From positions 17,470-81,469 of the forward strand of contig JALLLT010000083.1 in NCBI GenBank assembly GCA_025266875.1: a DNA stretch of 64,000 nt, read 5' to 3'. This DNA comes from Fennellomyces sp. T-0311 (Eukaryota > Mucoromycota > Mucoromycetes > Mucorales > Lichtheimiaceae). Position 1 is the first letter of the stretch, and each line of letters begins with the position of its first letter. Shown piece by piece: positions 45,984-57,700 of this stretch. A model generated the notes under the pieces. The model saw nothing but the letters and a program-made list of their open reading frames with translations, was not told where the DNA came from and made no database searches. The position numbers and the translations under genes are program-made.

Positions 45984-47238
45984 ATTGCTGTGGAGAATAG
46001 GCAGAAAAACTCTTCGTACATTCATCTACCCAAGCCTGGCAATCCTTTTGACTGACCGTTTCGATGACCTCTGTCATCCTCGTGGCCAGGTTGTCATTGA
46101 TTCCAAGAGGGGTCCTTCTGACGTTTGACTTCACCTTAGCCCATAAGGGACGGCTGGGATTAAAGAGTGATGACTTTGCTGGGATCGGAATCACTCTGTG
46201 CTTGGCCTTCTTGATCGCTTCGATAACTTTCTGATCTTTACGATCAGGTAGATCCTCAAAGACGAAGTAGAGATTGGCCTGCTGCTGCTCCTTAAGGATC
46301 TGAATCACGCCATTGACAAAATGCCGAAAATGATCGACCCTTGTGCCTTGAGCAGATCCTTGTCTCTCGAGATTTGGCAGCTTCTTCGTGTTTGGTGTTG
46401 GAATCGCATCCTGGGAGAACGCCAAAACACCATTAGCACTCATACACACGAAATTCTGCAACGGAATGGCAGTGTCCTTTTGCTTTTTCGGTCTTGTTTT
46501 GGCAATCAGGAGATCGGTTCTGGACAATTTGCACCCGTCGAAGAAAATACACTTGCTGTAGTCGATCTTGTTCCCAAGCAAAGCACTCACGTATTCTTTA
46601 CGCGCAGCGTCGACAATCTCCTTCTCTGACTCGGATACCAAAGGTTCGTCTGCGATATGGATATTAAATGTGAAGTTTTGCTTAAGGTAGGACTGGATTG
46701 CATTGTTGGTCACTTGTTGGTCTATGCGGTTGCAGGTTGTCAGTATTTATCGATCCACCGGGATATTTTGATAATCACCTGGGTATCCTTGGGCCAGAGC
46801 ATCTACCACTTCTTTTAAAATGATTCGTGGACCGTATCTTTCGACATAGTCTGCGAGAAAGAGTTTCTGCGCATGCAAAAGCTCGACGGAGGATACTGCA
46901 GAGCGTGGCTTCCAACCTGGAATGACGTCTGGATTGGCCTTCAGCATACTACTATATCTGTACGCCGATCCTGAGGAAAGCCTATGGTCTTTCGATGCTT
47001 GATTAACAGTGGCCCCGTTGTACTTGATCGCATTAGTGAACTTTGCGATACGAGCAGGGGTGTGGCCGACACTGGTTCTTAGAGTCCACACATACTCAGG
47101 AACATCATCTTGCGACATTGCTCCAGACGAGTTGGATTCATTTTGGGTGGTAGGATCGGACATAATCGCATCCGTGTCCGTTGGGGTTAGGCGGTAGTAG
47201 TGCTTTCCGGCTTCGTAATAGAAAAAGGTCAGTTGCAT
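45982..47238 (-). CDS. catalytically dead IS630-type transposase paralogue, 399 aa
   Basis: Exons 47,238-46,779 and 46,721-45,982; intron GTGATT..CATAG. The intron interrupts the codon after Tyr-Pro at the same place and phase as in the 520-aa transposase (CCA G|), proof of common origin. Aligned motifs: CIFFDGCKL against CVFIDESGF (first Asp kept), YFVFEDLPDR against YIVMDNCSIH (second Asp replaced by Glu), and FNPSRPLWAKVK against LNPIEKVWKQLK (third acidic residue lost). The HTH part (AIKYNGATVNQASKDHRLSSGSAYRY) remains. The frame is free of lesions despite the lost triad, which suggests selection for a non-catalytic role such as TIR binding, assembly or repression; that role is inference. 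Confidence 0.9.
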
Positions 47239-47281
47239 GGTTTGCGTTAAAAGTAAAGGAAAAGTGGTTCAAAGGAACATC

Positions 47282-47290
47282 TTATATATA
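47282..47290 (-). promoter_or_regulatory. TATA box of the inactive-paralogue gene
   Basis: TATATATAAG on the minus strand, 43-52 bp before the ATG at 47,238, in the 78-bp gap behind the HTH gene. It indicates that this gene has its own promoter. Confidence 0.55.
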
Positions 47291-47316
47291 CATTTTATGT
47301 GACACAACTATCTTTT

Positions 47317-47817
47317 TTATTTCAACTGAGGCTTAATTGTCTGCTCAAAAAACATGGCGATTTCTGGATCGGTACGAGCTGAACGGACTTTTGGTGTTCT
47401 GGTTCGAGGAACCTTTGGAACCGGAGGGTAGCCATGGTTTTTCACCAGGTCACGCAACAAGCCCTCGAGGGTCTTTTTCTTGATACCCGATTGTTCTGCT
47501 GCCATCGGAATTCCCTTTTTTTCAACATACACCAATTGCAGAGCGTTTTTCACCTTCACGGGGTCATACTTGTCATAGCTAGCCCTCTTCTTGCGCGGCT
47601 TCTTAGCCTTCTCCTTGGCAGGATCCGCCGTTTCCTTGTTAAGGTCCATATGGCTAATACTCTCGCTCATATGGACGTCGTCGTCGTCTTGCATAGGCTG
47701 ATCCTGGTTGGGCTCTTCCAGAACTTCTTGCTCCAGTATCGCAGGTGCAACATGCATATCTTGCAGAGGCACGGCAGCTTGCTTGTTGGATGAAGAGGTG
47801 GAGCTGAAAAGACGCAT
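47317..47817 (-). CDS. small HTH (pipsqueak/homeodomain-like) protein, 166 aa
   Basis: A single exon. N-terminus Ser-rich (MRLFSSTSSSNKQAAV), then acidic (QPMQDDDDVHMSES), then a basic patch (KEKAKKPRKKRASYDKY). An HTH follows at about residues 90-130 (PVKVKNALQLVYVEKKGIPMAAEQSGIKKKTLEG), the same kind of fold that starts IS630/pogo transposases, here without a nuclease. Tail contains TRTPKVRSARTDPE. It lies between the two transposase-like genes and starts at the edge of the TTRAGC-rich region, so a DNA-binding regulator of the element is a natural guess. The family match is by pattern only. Confidence 0.8.
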   Translation of the reverse strand: MRLFSSTSSSNKQAAVPLQDMHVAPAILEQEVLEEPNQDQPMQDDDDVHMSESISHMDLNKETADPAKEKAKKPRKKRASYDKYDPVKVKNALQLVYVEKKGIPMAAEQSGIKKKTLEGLLRDLVKNHGYPPVPKVPRTRTPKVRSARTDPEIAMFFEQTIKPQLK

Positions 47818-47860
47818 CTTGATAATTGAATAATAGCTATAATGAAAATGACAGCTACTG

Positions 47861-47880
47861 CCTTATATACTTTTATTGGT
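47861..47880 (-). promoter_or_regulatory. TATA and CCAAT-like boxes of the HTH gene
   Basis: On the minus strand CCAATAAAAG is followed by TATATAAGG, ending 44 bp before the ATG at 47,817. Confidence 0.55.
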
Positions 47881-47904
47881 TACACCCGTTTCAAGTAGAC
47901 GATG

Positions 47905-49010
47905 TCAATAATTGAGCTGAAGTATAATATACTTTTGATCACATGTATTCGGTAGTTCAGTTGAGAAAAAGCTATAGGCAATTATATTGAGAATAAAGAT
48001 TGGTGCACAATATTAAGCTGAGCATCAAGGATGCTCTTGATCCACCAGATAAGGTAATGTGGTTGAGCGTAGCAATTTAGCATACGTGTTCCGCATTACA
48101 AATAAGTGTCTCCAATGGGCATATAGATTAAGCTCCCGAATTGGCGTTGTAAATTAGGCCACGGTCCCCATAGCATTGAGACACAAGTTTGGTTCTAGAA
48201 TTTGGTCATTCTATCGAGGTGGAAGGTTCAGCACGTGATTTGAGCTTAAAGTTGAGCATGAGGTGAACGGGAATACAGCACAAAAATTAAGCTCATACTT
48301 AAGGAATCTGATTGAGGCATCCAATAGGGTGCTAAAGTTAAGCAGCTCGGGTAATATTTTAGGTGGGTTAATTAAGCATTTTACTTCAGCATGTAAGTAG
48401 AGCCATAGATTAAGCCAAAACTGAGCTTTTTTGAGCAGTAAAAGTGAGCATCGGGATTAAGTTTTGAGTTGAGCACAATCATTGAGTATTCGAAGGAAGC
48501 AATTGGTTTAGGTCATCTAATTAAGCATCTGCTTCAGCAAATTCAGGCGGATATTTAAGCATTTAAAGAGAGCACAAGTATACAGCGACCAAATTGGGTT
48601 ACAAATTAGGCATCGTGTTGAGCAGCCCATTGATAACTCAGCTTGAGCAACAAGAGAGAGCATCTGGGTTCGGCCTTACTTTAAGCATTTGAGTTTGACC
48701 GCAAAAGTTCAGTAAGCTAATTAAGCTTTTACATCCAGAAATCAATTTGCAGATTGAATTTGGCGGCCGATCTTGAGCACGTGGGTTCAGTCTAGCTGTC
48801 AAGGATGTCAATTCATCCTTCAGAGCGCCCGAATAGGAACATAAGTCCAATATACAATCCACATTAATCAATGCAGTACACTATTTTAGCTCGCATATCG
48901 AGAGCGAACATCATATCTTTAAGCCTTGAAGTATAGCACACCGAAATTTGGCAACAGCAAGAACGTATGGTCGCTCTTATTCCGCACATCAATTGAGCAT
49001 TGAAATTAAG
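47905..49010 (+). promoter_or_regulatory. array of about 25 TTRAGC motifs in the divergent control region
   Basis: Between the divergent starts (47,817 and 49,139) the plus strand repeats TTAAGC or TTGAGC (often TTRAGCA), for example near 47,912, 48,015, 48,063, 48,127, 48,245, 48,286, 48,369, 48,408, 48,470, 48,521, 48,611, 48,644, 48,720, 48,772 and 48,992, usually 15-50 bp apart and nearly always in this orientation. A six-base motif with one ambiguity is expected about once per 2 kb per strand. No gene is visible. A binding platform for one of the element's HTH proteins is the likely reading. Confidence 0.65.
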
Positions 49011-49076
49011 TACGACTACTTTGATAATTTAAGTTTCCGGATATGGTGCTATGCTGTTGTTGCGATCTATAATCCA

Positions 49077-49085
49077 TATAAAAAG
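49077..49085 (+). promoter_or_regulatory. TATA box of the active transposase gene
   Basis: TATATAAAAAGG lies 54-62 bp upstream of the ATG at 49,139, at the end of the TTRAGC array. Confidence 0.6.
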
Positions 49086-49138
49086 GGCACTGTAAGCCAA
49101 ATCAATCAGTCAGTATCTATCTTTCCCCTCTTCACCCT

Positions 49139-50762
49139 ATGAGCAATCGAACTGTCCAATTCATTAGCTGCCAGCCTGACGCAAGTGGTTCTCAGCGATC
49201 TACAAGACGACGTGTGGTTAAGACCGCCAAGCCTAGAAGCACCAGACAGCCAAGAAAGAAAAGCACCCAGTCCACCGGCCTTCAATTCCATTTCTATAAG
49301 CCGAGAAATCGTGTTGAAGAACAAGACCGTGCCATTGAGTTTTCCGGTCCACTGGTGTATTACGAGTACCAAGACCTGGGAGACGATGGAGGATACAATG
49401 TGCGGGTTTCTGGGCCCAAGCCCATAGAGGAAATGACCGTTCGCCGCGTCTTCCGGATGGCCGAGTTGCCTGCCAGCGCCCCCCAAGCTGCTGCTGAAGG
49501 AGACCAGATCTCTGATGACGATGAAGAAGTGGTACCATTTGATATCGATCCTGCCAAAAAGTACATTTGGACAAAGCAGTACAAGGTCAAGAATGTTCGG
49601 GAATTGATTGATTTGGTGTGCCACCAGAATGTGTCCATCAAGGAAGCCGCTGTGAAGGCCTGTATCAAACAGCCTACAGCTTACAAGATGGTGGATGAGT
49701 ACCGACAGGACCCCTCCAAACTCCCGGGTTTTAAGCTGGTCACCGACGTGTACAAGCCGAATCATAACCAAAAATTCGAGCAAGAGCACACTGCTTTCCT
49801 TGACCAGCTCATCACCGCAGACCCACTCCATACGATGAAAGAGCTACGCTTCAAGCTTATTGAGCAATTCCCAGGTAACAGAGACTCATTCCTTTGCCTA
49901 ATCCAGATCAACTGATATATATCGTTTCTAAAAAGGCTTCCAAATCAGTCTATCTGGCGTTCACAATCATGTCACCGGCGCAATGAACTACAGCCGCAAA
50001 AAGGTACGAATGATTCCAGAATCACGGAATTCGAAAGAGAAGAAGCAGGCGCGGTTCGACTTTGTCCGAAAGCTTCTGAAAGATGGGATTGACTACATGA
50101 ACGATTGCGTCTTCATTGACGAAAGCGGCTTCAAGAAGGGCAATCTGCAACGTGCCGGCTACTCCAAGAGAGGTGTTCCATGCGTGATGGAAGTTAGCGA
50201 CAGTCGTGGCGTTAACCAAAGCATCATCGGCTGCATGTCCAGTGAGGGTGTTATTTTGCTTTCAAGACACGCCCCAAGGGAAAACATCCTGGATCACCAC
50301 GATCAAATTGGATCCAAGAGAAAGCGCAAGGACCAGTCCTATGGCACCACCTCCACACACTTCCATGATTTCATTGAAGATCTTCTTCAAGTGATGCAAG
50401 ACCTCGGCCTCAAGGAGAAGTACATCGTTATGGACAATTGCTCCATCCACAGAGGCGATGGGACCGAGGACCTTATTGCGCAAGCCGGTTATACCCTTCT
50501 CTACTTGCCAGCACGCGCCCCCTTTTTGAACCCGATCGAAAAGGTGTGGAAGCAGCTAAAGGAGGAGGTGCATCGGCATCCTTTGGTTTCCAACGAAGAT
50601 CTGATTGCCAGTATCGAGAGGGCGGCGTGGAAAGTGAGCGCGAAGAACTGCCGCGGATATATAAGAAACGCAATCTCGTTCTTCGATGCTTGTCTAGACA
50701 AGCAAGACATTTACTTCGACGAGCAGTTTAGATTGACAAAAAATAAACCTGGGGAGCAGTGA
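49139..50762 (+). CDS. intact IS630/Tc1-type DDE transposase, 520 aa, two exons
   Basis: Exons 49,139-49,874 and 49,936-50,762 (GTAACA..AAAAG). N-terminal 70 residues are very basic (QRSTRRRVVKTAKPRS), an acidic stretch follows (DQISDDDEEVV), then an HTH at about residues 145-185 (VRELIDLVCHQNVSIKEAAVKACIKQPTAYK). The catalytic core has FIDESGF, VMDNCSIH and NPIEKVWKQLK, a complete D-D-E set. The second spacer (about 34 residues) suits Tc1/IS630. The C-terminal tail ends TKNKPGEQ, 54 bp before the right TIR. It reads outward to the right end, mirror-image to its dead paralogue at the left end. Probably functional. Confidence 0.94.
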
Positions 50763-50816
50763 GCGCTTTCTTCATTGGAGTTGACATGTATTTGACAGAG
50801 TGAAGCCTTTTTGTAA

Positions 50817-51012
50817 AAAGTTGGGATTCTTTTTGAATCAAGTTTTCCTTTTTAGGGTTTTGTACAACAGTTCCCATCTGCTGCGTGCTACTTCGATTCG
50901 GTTGATGATTGTTCCGTCCAATAGTAAACGTTTCCCACATGGACTCCCATACTCCACTCGATCGGTTCCTCAAACTCTAAGAAAATTTTATCATTTGGAA
51001 CTGGAACGACTG
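50817..51012 (-). repeat. right terminal inverted repeat, 196 bp
   Basis: Complement of the left repeat; inner edge AAAAGTTGGGATTC, outer edge GGAACGACTG followed by TA. It begins 54 bp after the stop codon of the active transposase. Confidence 0.95.
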
Positions 51013-53036
51013 TACCTTTGTCAATAGAGAGTTTAGGGCGTTCTGAAAAATCCATTTTTCAGAATGTGTAAAAGGAAATTTGTGTTACATAATCCAAAAA
51101 GAGATTGTACTTTTCAGAACGCGTTCTGAAAAATGTCTTCCAAAAACGGAATATGAAATAGAAGGCAAACATTTCTACCGACCCAATAGAAAGGAGACCG
51201 CCTAATTACCTAGACTACTGACATTTGAGAGCTGTCAAATTTTCAGTTTGTTTACTTTTCTTCTTCTCGAATTTTCCAAAACAATGTTCAACATCAACTT
51301 CATCAATGAGACCCCTATGTCTTTGGGACTTGTCCCAACTGCACGAAGTGAATCCTTCAGAGTATGTTTGTAGACTGAAAATACACGTTTCTATTTGCTT
51401 ACATATAATGTAAATAGCGTGAAGTCACTGATCCCAAGGCTATTGAGGCGTTTGTGCCACGTGAGGATCTCAACGATATTGCACAAGCAGCAGTAATCAA
51501 TGCTCAGCAAGAGGAGCAGCCTGATGGGACCACCAAGGCGAAACGCAGGAATGTCTCGCCATCAGACAAACTTGACATTACCTTGATCGAGGAGACCTTG
51601 GAACTTCAGCCATTCAATGCCAAGCATGGCTCTGTCACCAGTACATGGGAACAGGTCGCTGCCAATGTCAATGCGCGAATCATGCCATTGATTGAGGCTG
51701 GCGTGACAAAACAGGTCACAGGAACGTACTGCTCTGCTCGTATTCTTGCTCTTCAGAAAAAAGAGCAGAAGAGGCAGAAGCTCCTCGTCGTTTCGAGCGG
51801 CATTGTTACTGGCTGTACTCCTTTGCAGGAAAAATGCATTGAATTGCTTTCTGTGGTAAGAGCTGCTAGGCATTAAAACATTACTTTTTATAAGTTTATT
51901 TTATGCATATACTTATTTTATATATTTAGTTGCTTGACAAAGAAGTAGCGGACGAAGAGAAAAAGCTGCAGAAAGATGGGGCGAAAAAGACAAAGGCGCA
52001 GCAAGAGAAAAAGCTAAGAGGTGCTGCAATGGATCGTCATAGTCGTGCCAAGCGCAGAAAGCAGGACAAGGCGCCCCTTGTTTCAGATGGTGGTGCCATC
52101 GACCTTGACGATGAAAGTGCTTCTGGCGATGTAGCCGCTCCTACTACACAGAAAGCAAAGTGGGTGGTGAATTTTGGGTAAAATAATGTTAGTGCATTTT
52201 CATCCGAAAAATGGGTGATTCCTCTCACTTTAACATTATTTAACAGGCTAAAGTAACCATATATTAATTCAGTTTTCACTGACTTTCGCAATTAGTTTAT
52301 CATGACTATTTGTCAACTATTGATGGAAGCAATGTAAACTTTCAACCTGCATCTCACAAAATTTCACATAGGATAACACAGATAAATAGGTGAAACCTTT
52401 GCGTTTCACAGGCTTTAACATCATTTTAACATCGTGGGCTATAATGATTCCTAGGCTACGACAAACATATTTGTCAAAACAGATTACTTTATATATGAAC
52501 TTGGTTAAAATTTTAATCTTAGAAAATGGTGAAACTTACGTCTTTCACAGATATTAATCTAGGCAAATAGGTGAAAGTTATACTTCTAACATATTTTAAC
52601 TGCTTTGCTGTCAAGAGCTATGAGACGCATTGCTTAATGACTATTGCATCTTATCAAAGCGATAAACATGAATTAATTTATGTATTGCATTTGGTTGACC
52701 CACGAACCGGCCTTTTTATATTTCAGAGAGTGCTTATAGATACGTACATAATACGTGCGGAAGTACTATCATCGGCCCATTTAGCCTTAAATGTTCTGTA
52801 CTCATATGACATCAATTGTTTATTCTTGCTTAAAAAAAGAAAGCGCTTTTCGATAAGCATATGAAATGTGATGACTGAAGGTACATATATATTATAGATA
52901 GAAGATAACATAGAGCATGCCTTGAGAATAGGAACTTTATAGCTACTGCTATAAAATAGCAAATCAAGGGTCCTACATAAGCGCAGCTATGTCGTCTCAT
53001 ATAGGCTTAGTGAAGAACTTTTCAACTTACATTGGA

Positions 53037-53970
53037 CTACTTGTTATGTCGCCGATTCTCGTTCAAAATGAGCTCTCTTGGATGCTGGGCGTTGACATGC
53101 GCAGATCGTAGAGCCTAAAACGGTAGTTTGGTGAGCAAAAAGAAATTTTTAAGAACACTTCCGATCTCTTACTTTAGAACGTTTTCCCCCCCGAGGGGCC
53201 ATGCCATTATTTTCTGGGCTGTTCTACCAGAGACAAAGATTTTTGTAAGATACTTAAAGTAATGTACAGCGAACGGGTTAATGTTATTAGGTACTTACTG
53301 TAGCTTCACCAGTACCCTTTGCTAGCTGCTTTGCAAGAAGACGCTTCTTGATTCGGTTCCTTTTAAGTCGTCGGTACCGTGTCTTGTTACTCCAATGTTG
53401 CTTTACCAGGAACATTACGGGCCACAAGTCTTCGCATCGACGGGCCGGAATGCCCAAACTCTCTGCTTCTTCCGTTATGTTCCGAATGAGTTGCTTCTTC
53501 TGTGGCAACTTTTGCCATGATGGTAGCTTGTCATTTTCCTTGTATAGTTCATCAGCCTTTTCTTGACATTCCCATCGTATTCTTTTCTCGAGGCGGCTTG
53601 CAAGGTTTTTGACTCCATCAGGGGTTGCGTCGATGTCTTTAACATGGGCTTCAAGAAACGCATGAACATGATTAATCCTCAAGTCAGACATAGAGTCCGT
53701 GGGCATTTCGATCTGGGTTCTTATTTGGTCATCCGGATTTTCGATAGTGGATGTATTGGCGTACATCAGCGGCACAAAGCTCCGTCCTTGGCTTTCTTGA
53801 CCCTCGATTACTTTCTTCAGTGCAGCGATAATAGTTGCTTCTAGTTGCTCCTGTCTTTTCGAGATATGCGTCATCATACCAATCAAATTTGTCAAAATGG
53901 CAGACAGATTTTGCTCTGGGGTTGCAGTATGTTGGTCTGCCGACTTGCTTGCTTTTCCTTTCCTTGCCAT
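53037..53970 (-). CDS. accessory protein of the second CACTA element, three exons
   Basis: Exon 1 53,970-53,299, exon 2 53,223-53,173, exon 3 53,114-53,037, giving about 266 residues. N-terminus basic (MARKGKASKSADQ), then a coiled coil (LIGMMTHISKRQEQLEATII), a central helical domain, a very basic segment (RYRRLKRNRIKKRLL) and a hook-like APRGGKRSK before the end (RELILNENRRHNK). It is divergent from the transposase (54,784), sharing an 0.8-kb promoter region. No family name, but the plan (coiled coil plus basic DNA-contact part) matches the unrelated accessory at 27,245. A TnpA-like helper is inferred. Confidence 0.78.
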
Positions 53971-54783
53971 TGTGAAAATTAGCTAGGAAAAAGAGGTTAC
54001 GTGGGAAAGAAGAAAGATGTGGAAAGAAGGAAAGGGATGTTAAATCTTGGCATGCTCTTTGTAGCAATTGCGAACTTTCTGAAACGAAAACAGAGGGAGT
54101 AAACAGTAAATATATATAATAGTCGCCACTGAAGTAAAGTGTTTCGAAATACAGTCAGCTGGAAGGCATCTTCCAATGTTAAATTAACAATAGGGCTATT
54201 CAATTGTTCCGTAAACCGTAAAAACGTTAACAAAACCCTTTTTTTTTTTTAATAGACAGCGAAGGTATTTCTTAAGAAATTTTTTACTCTTCCACCACGA
54301 TTTTCCTAGTAAAAGCATAAACTCTGATCGTAAATAGATATTTAGACTTGAAACAGTAATTTTTTGGTTGCTTTACACTTTTACTATTACGACTGAATAC
54401 CCCTAATCACGAGCATGCCTAAATATAGACTTGCTGCCGGTGTAATCGATGTAAAATTCAGTACCTATTACTTCGATGAGTACGTAATTTAAGGAAGCGT
54501 AGTAATGATCTATATGCAAGTATAGACGAAAGCACAGTAGTGAAATAATTTGGTAAAAGTTTGACTTGCTTGCGTACTACTGCTTGCTACAAAACGGTAA
54601 ACGCTACCATTAATATGGTTCGTTTACGCCTATTATTTATGACTATACACGCACATTTGTTTCGTAGTTGTTATTTACTCGGTGAAGAATGGGCGCAGCT
54701 ACACTCCCGGAGCGCATTTCCTGTTTGAAAACCTTGTTAAACTGCTTATTCTTTCTTTTTTTATCACACACCTATTCATTAAA

Positions 54784-57700
54784 TGACGTTAAAACGCTGT
54801 CCAGATTGTAACGAACCTGTACCCCAGGCGACATGGCAAAAGCATGAACGAGAGTGCTATAAGGAAAGAAACAAAAAACGGAGAAGGACCTGGACCAGAA
54901 GTACTACGCCGATTCCGTCAGCTCCGAGCGTGAACGCCTTATCAGACGATGGCTCCGTTAGAACTGGTAACTCAAATTTTACCGGACAAAATGTGTAATA
55001 ATAGCTTAAATAACCTTCTTTTATCACAGTTGACATTGAAAACCAATATATCACCGATGCCTCATCAGAAGATGAAACCACGTACACAACTACTGAAATG
55101 GAATCGAGCAGTGAATCAGATGACAGTATTGAACAAAGCGCAATGGAAGATAGTGATGAAAATGTTGATGATAGTTCATTTAGCGTAAAGGAGAATTTTA
55201 AAAGGCAAGCGAAGGCTCAATGTAGTCCAGCCTTTATTTCAGTAAACTTACATTCCCATATAGAGACGAGCCGATACATATCTACTGGGATATGAATGAA
55301 GATGATCAGATGGACTATTCGACAAAAAAAAAGCATTGAGTTTTATTTGCTTACGGTCGAGTTCGCCTTTAATAAAAATTCATCGGGCCACCTTATTTCA
55401 TGGTTCAATGATTTTATTAAGGATCCACAGTTTGGTATGTATTCTATGTAAAATAAGGTTTTCGATATCATCATGAAGTCGGTCAACTAAAATGCTTATA
55501 ACTACTAGACGGAAGTCCGTTACTGTCATTACACCAGGCAAAGCTAGCAATGCAAGAGGCTTACCTGGTAAAGCCGATCCAGTACCACAGGTGTAGCGAG
55601 AACCATTACATGTTCTCGGGAGAGGATAAAAAACTTACCGAATACCCAGAGTGCCAGGGCCCACGCTTCCGAAAGAAGAAAACCGCAGGGTCCACTGCGT
55701 CATCATCCAAGGATATTCCCGTAGCAACAACATTTCGACTACCAATCGCTGATCAACTGGCAACTTACTTTCGCACACCTTATACTCGATCGTTAATTGA
55801 ACATCGCTGGAAGCAAACATCTTTAATCAGCGAAGGAGCCTTATCTGAAAACAGCGGCGATTACACTTATTCTGATATTTATGACGGACACTCATACAAA
55901 CGAATTCATCATCTTATGTCGAACCCATACGATATCACCATTGGGTTATATATGGATGGATTTAATGTTTTCAAAAGGCGAGGGTATACTCTAACACTGA
56001 TTATCGGAGTCATCATGAATTTACCATTAAATGAAAGGTATGAACATAGTCTATAAAAAATCTTTGCTATAGGTAATGCTAATCTAATAATTCGCATAGA
56101 TATAAAAATGAGAACGTTTTGTTACTTGCTGTGCTTCCTGGGCCAAAGAAACCAAAAGACCTGGATAGTTTTTTACGGCCAATGATGGAGGAGCTCTCAA
56201 TCCTGGAACGTTATGGGATGATAATATACATTGACAGGACGCCTAAGTACCACTCCAAAGTTCAACTTCTTTTATTTGGTGGAGATACACCTGGAGTAGG
56301 AGACATTATTGGTCATAGCCACTCAAGTAAATACGGCTGTCGAATATGTCTAATAGCAGGCGTACGTGGGGTAAACGGCGGTATATTTTTTCCCGGAAAC
56401 TCGAAGCGATCAAAACCGCAATGGCGCAAGGCATCCGATTTTCGAAAAGTCAAGCATAAAAAAAACCAAGCTCAAAAAGCTAAAAAGACTGGCGATAAAG
56501 AGGAGGTATTGTGCATTAGTTCTTTGAATTAATTTAAACAATCGTTCAAATATCTGATCTTAACGTATCATTAGGGGTACGGTATTAAGAGGGGAACACC
56601 GTTTACAACTTTTCCGGCATTTTCTGGTCCAGAATTTTTTGGTTACGATGAGTTCCATATCTTGGGACACAATATCGCACACCAGGTGTGGGATATGCTT
56701 TCTGGGAAATATGGAGATCGCAATTCACCGTTTGTCTTGAAAAAAAAGTATTTGAAACACATTGGCGAAGCAATGGCAAATGCAAATAACAACTTGCCGA
56801 AAACATTCGAAGGCGCATTAGTAGGTAATACTAGTTCTTATACGTTTGCGTGATTAATGGAAGAATGCACCAAACTAAATTTTTGATTATAGATATTCAT
56901 TCGCAACCAAATTTCGCAAGATGCGTGGACTGGATCATGTTTATACTGCACATCATACCAACATACGTTATTGAGCAGCTAAACTTTCAGCAATCCAATT
57001 CTAAACAATCAAAGAAAAGTCCACATATATTTAACAAATCCAAGGAAGCTCTTCTTGCGCTCTCGTCCGCCGCAAGCCTTATATTGGAATTTCAAATCAG
57101 TGAAGAAAAAATACAGAAAATTACAAGGTTAGTATGATGGCTTTAAGCTGTAATGTGATATCTTATCTTTATTTTTGCACTTATTCGGAGCATAGGCATG
57201 TTAATACATGGCATAGATTTCTTCGTGATGAGATGCCAGTCAACGCTTTTACGATTAGCCAGCACTATTTATCTCATGTTCCTGATATCATCCGTCAGCT
57301 TGGCCCACCCAGGCTTTATAGCACACGCACAATGGAGCGCCAAATTGGCGTAGTTAAGCCACGAATCAAGTCACGCAGCAAGCCAGCCGCTAACGCATCG
57401 AATGTAATCCACCAAATACAGACCAAATCATACTTCAAACGAAATCAAAAAACGTTTGACGATGATGCACAAGTCGACGATATTACTTCAGACAAAGGCA
57501 GGTGCCCATCACAAGTATGAAAAGACTAAAATATGTTTACTAATAGCACTGTATTACTAGATCCACTCTCAGTTACTGTCGGTGACGCTCCTATTACAAT
57601 ATCAAAGCTATATAACGGTAGTTTGGATCAGTTTTCCAAATTGGGTCTGAAAGCACTCCTTGTTGCATATTATTCAAGGCACAAAATTCCGATCACCGAT

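Larger units (their letters stand above)
45787..51012. mobile_element. three-gene IS630/Tc1-type element with long TIRs, 5.23 kb
   Basis: Begins CAGTCGTTCCAGTTCC and ends in its complement. TA lies at 45,785-45,786 and 51,013-51,014. The inverted repeats are about 197 bp with only a few mismatches, mostly G/A or T/C. Contents from left: a 399-aa inactive transposase paralogue (minus), a 166-aa HTH protein (minus), a 1.3-kb motif-rich control region and a 520-aa transposase (plus). All three frames are intact. Removing the element and one TA rejoins LINE ORF2 (ISPDI/VPLS). Confidence 0.93.

Noticed and set aside
50728..51027. Small frames in both orientations, first taken for an inverted LINE fragment
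   Set aside because: The sequence is the right TIR of the IS630-type element; the similar sequence at 45,787-45,983 is its left TIR, not LINE.
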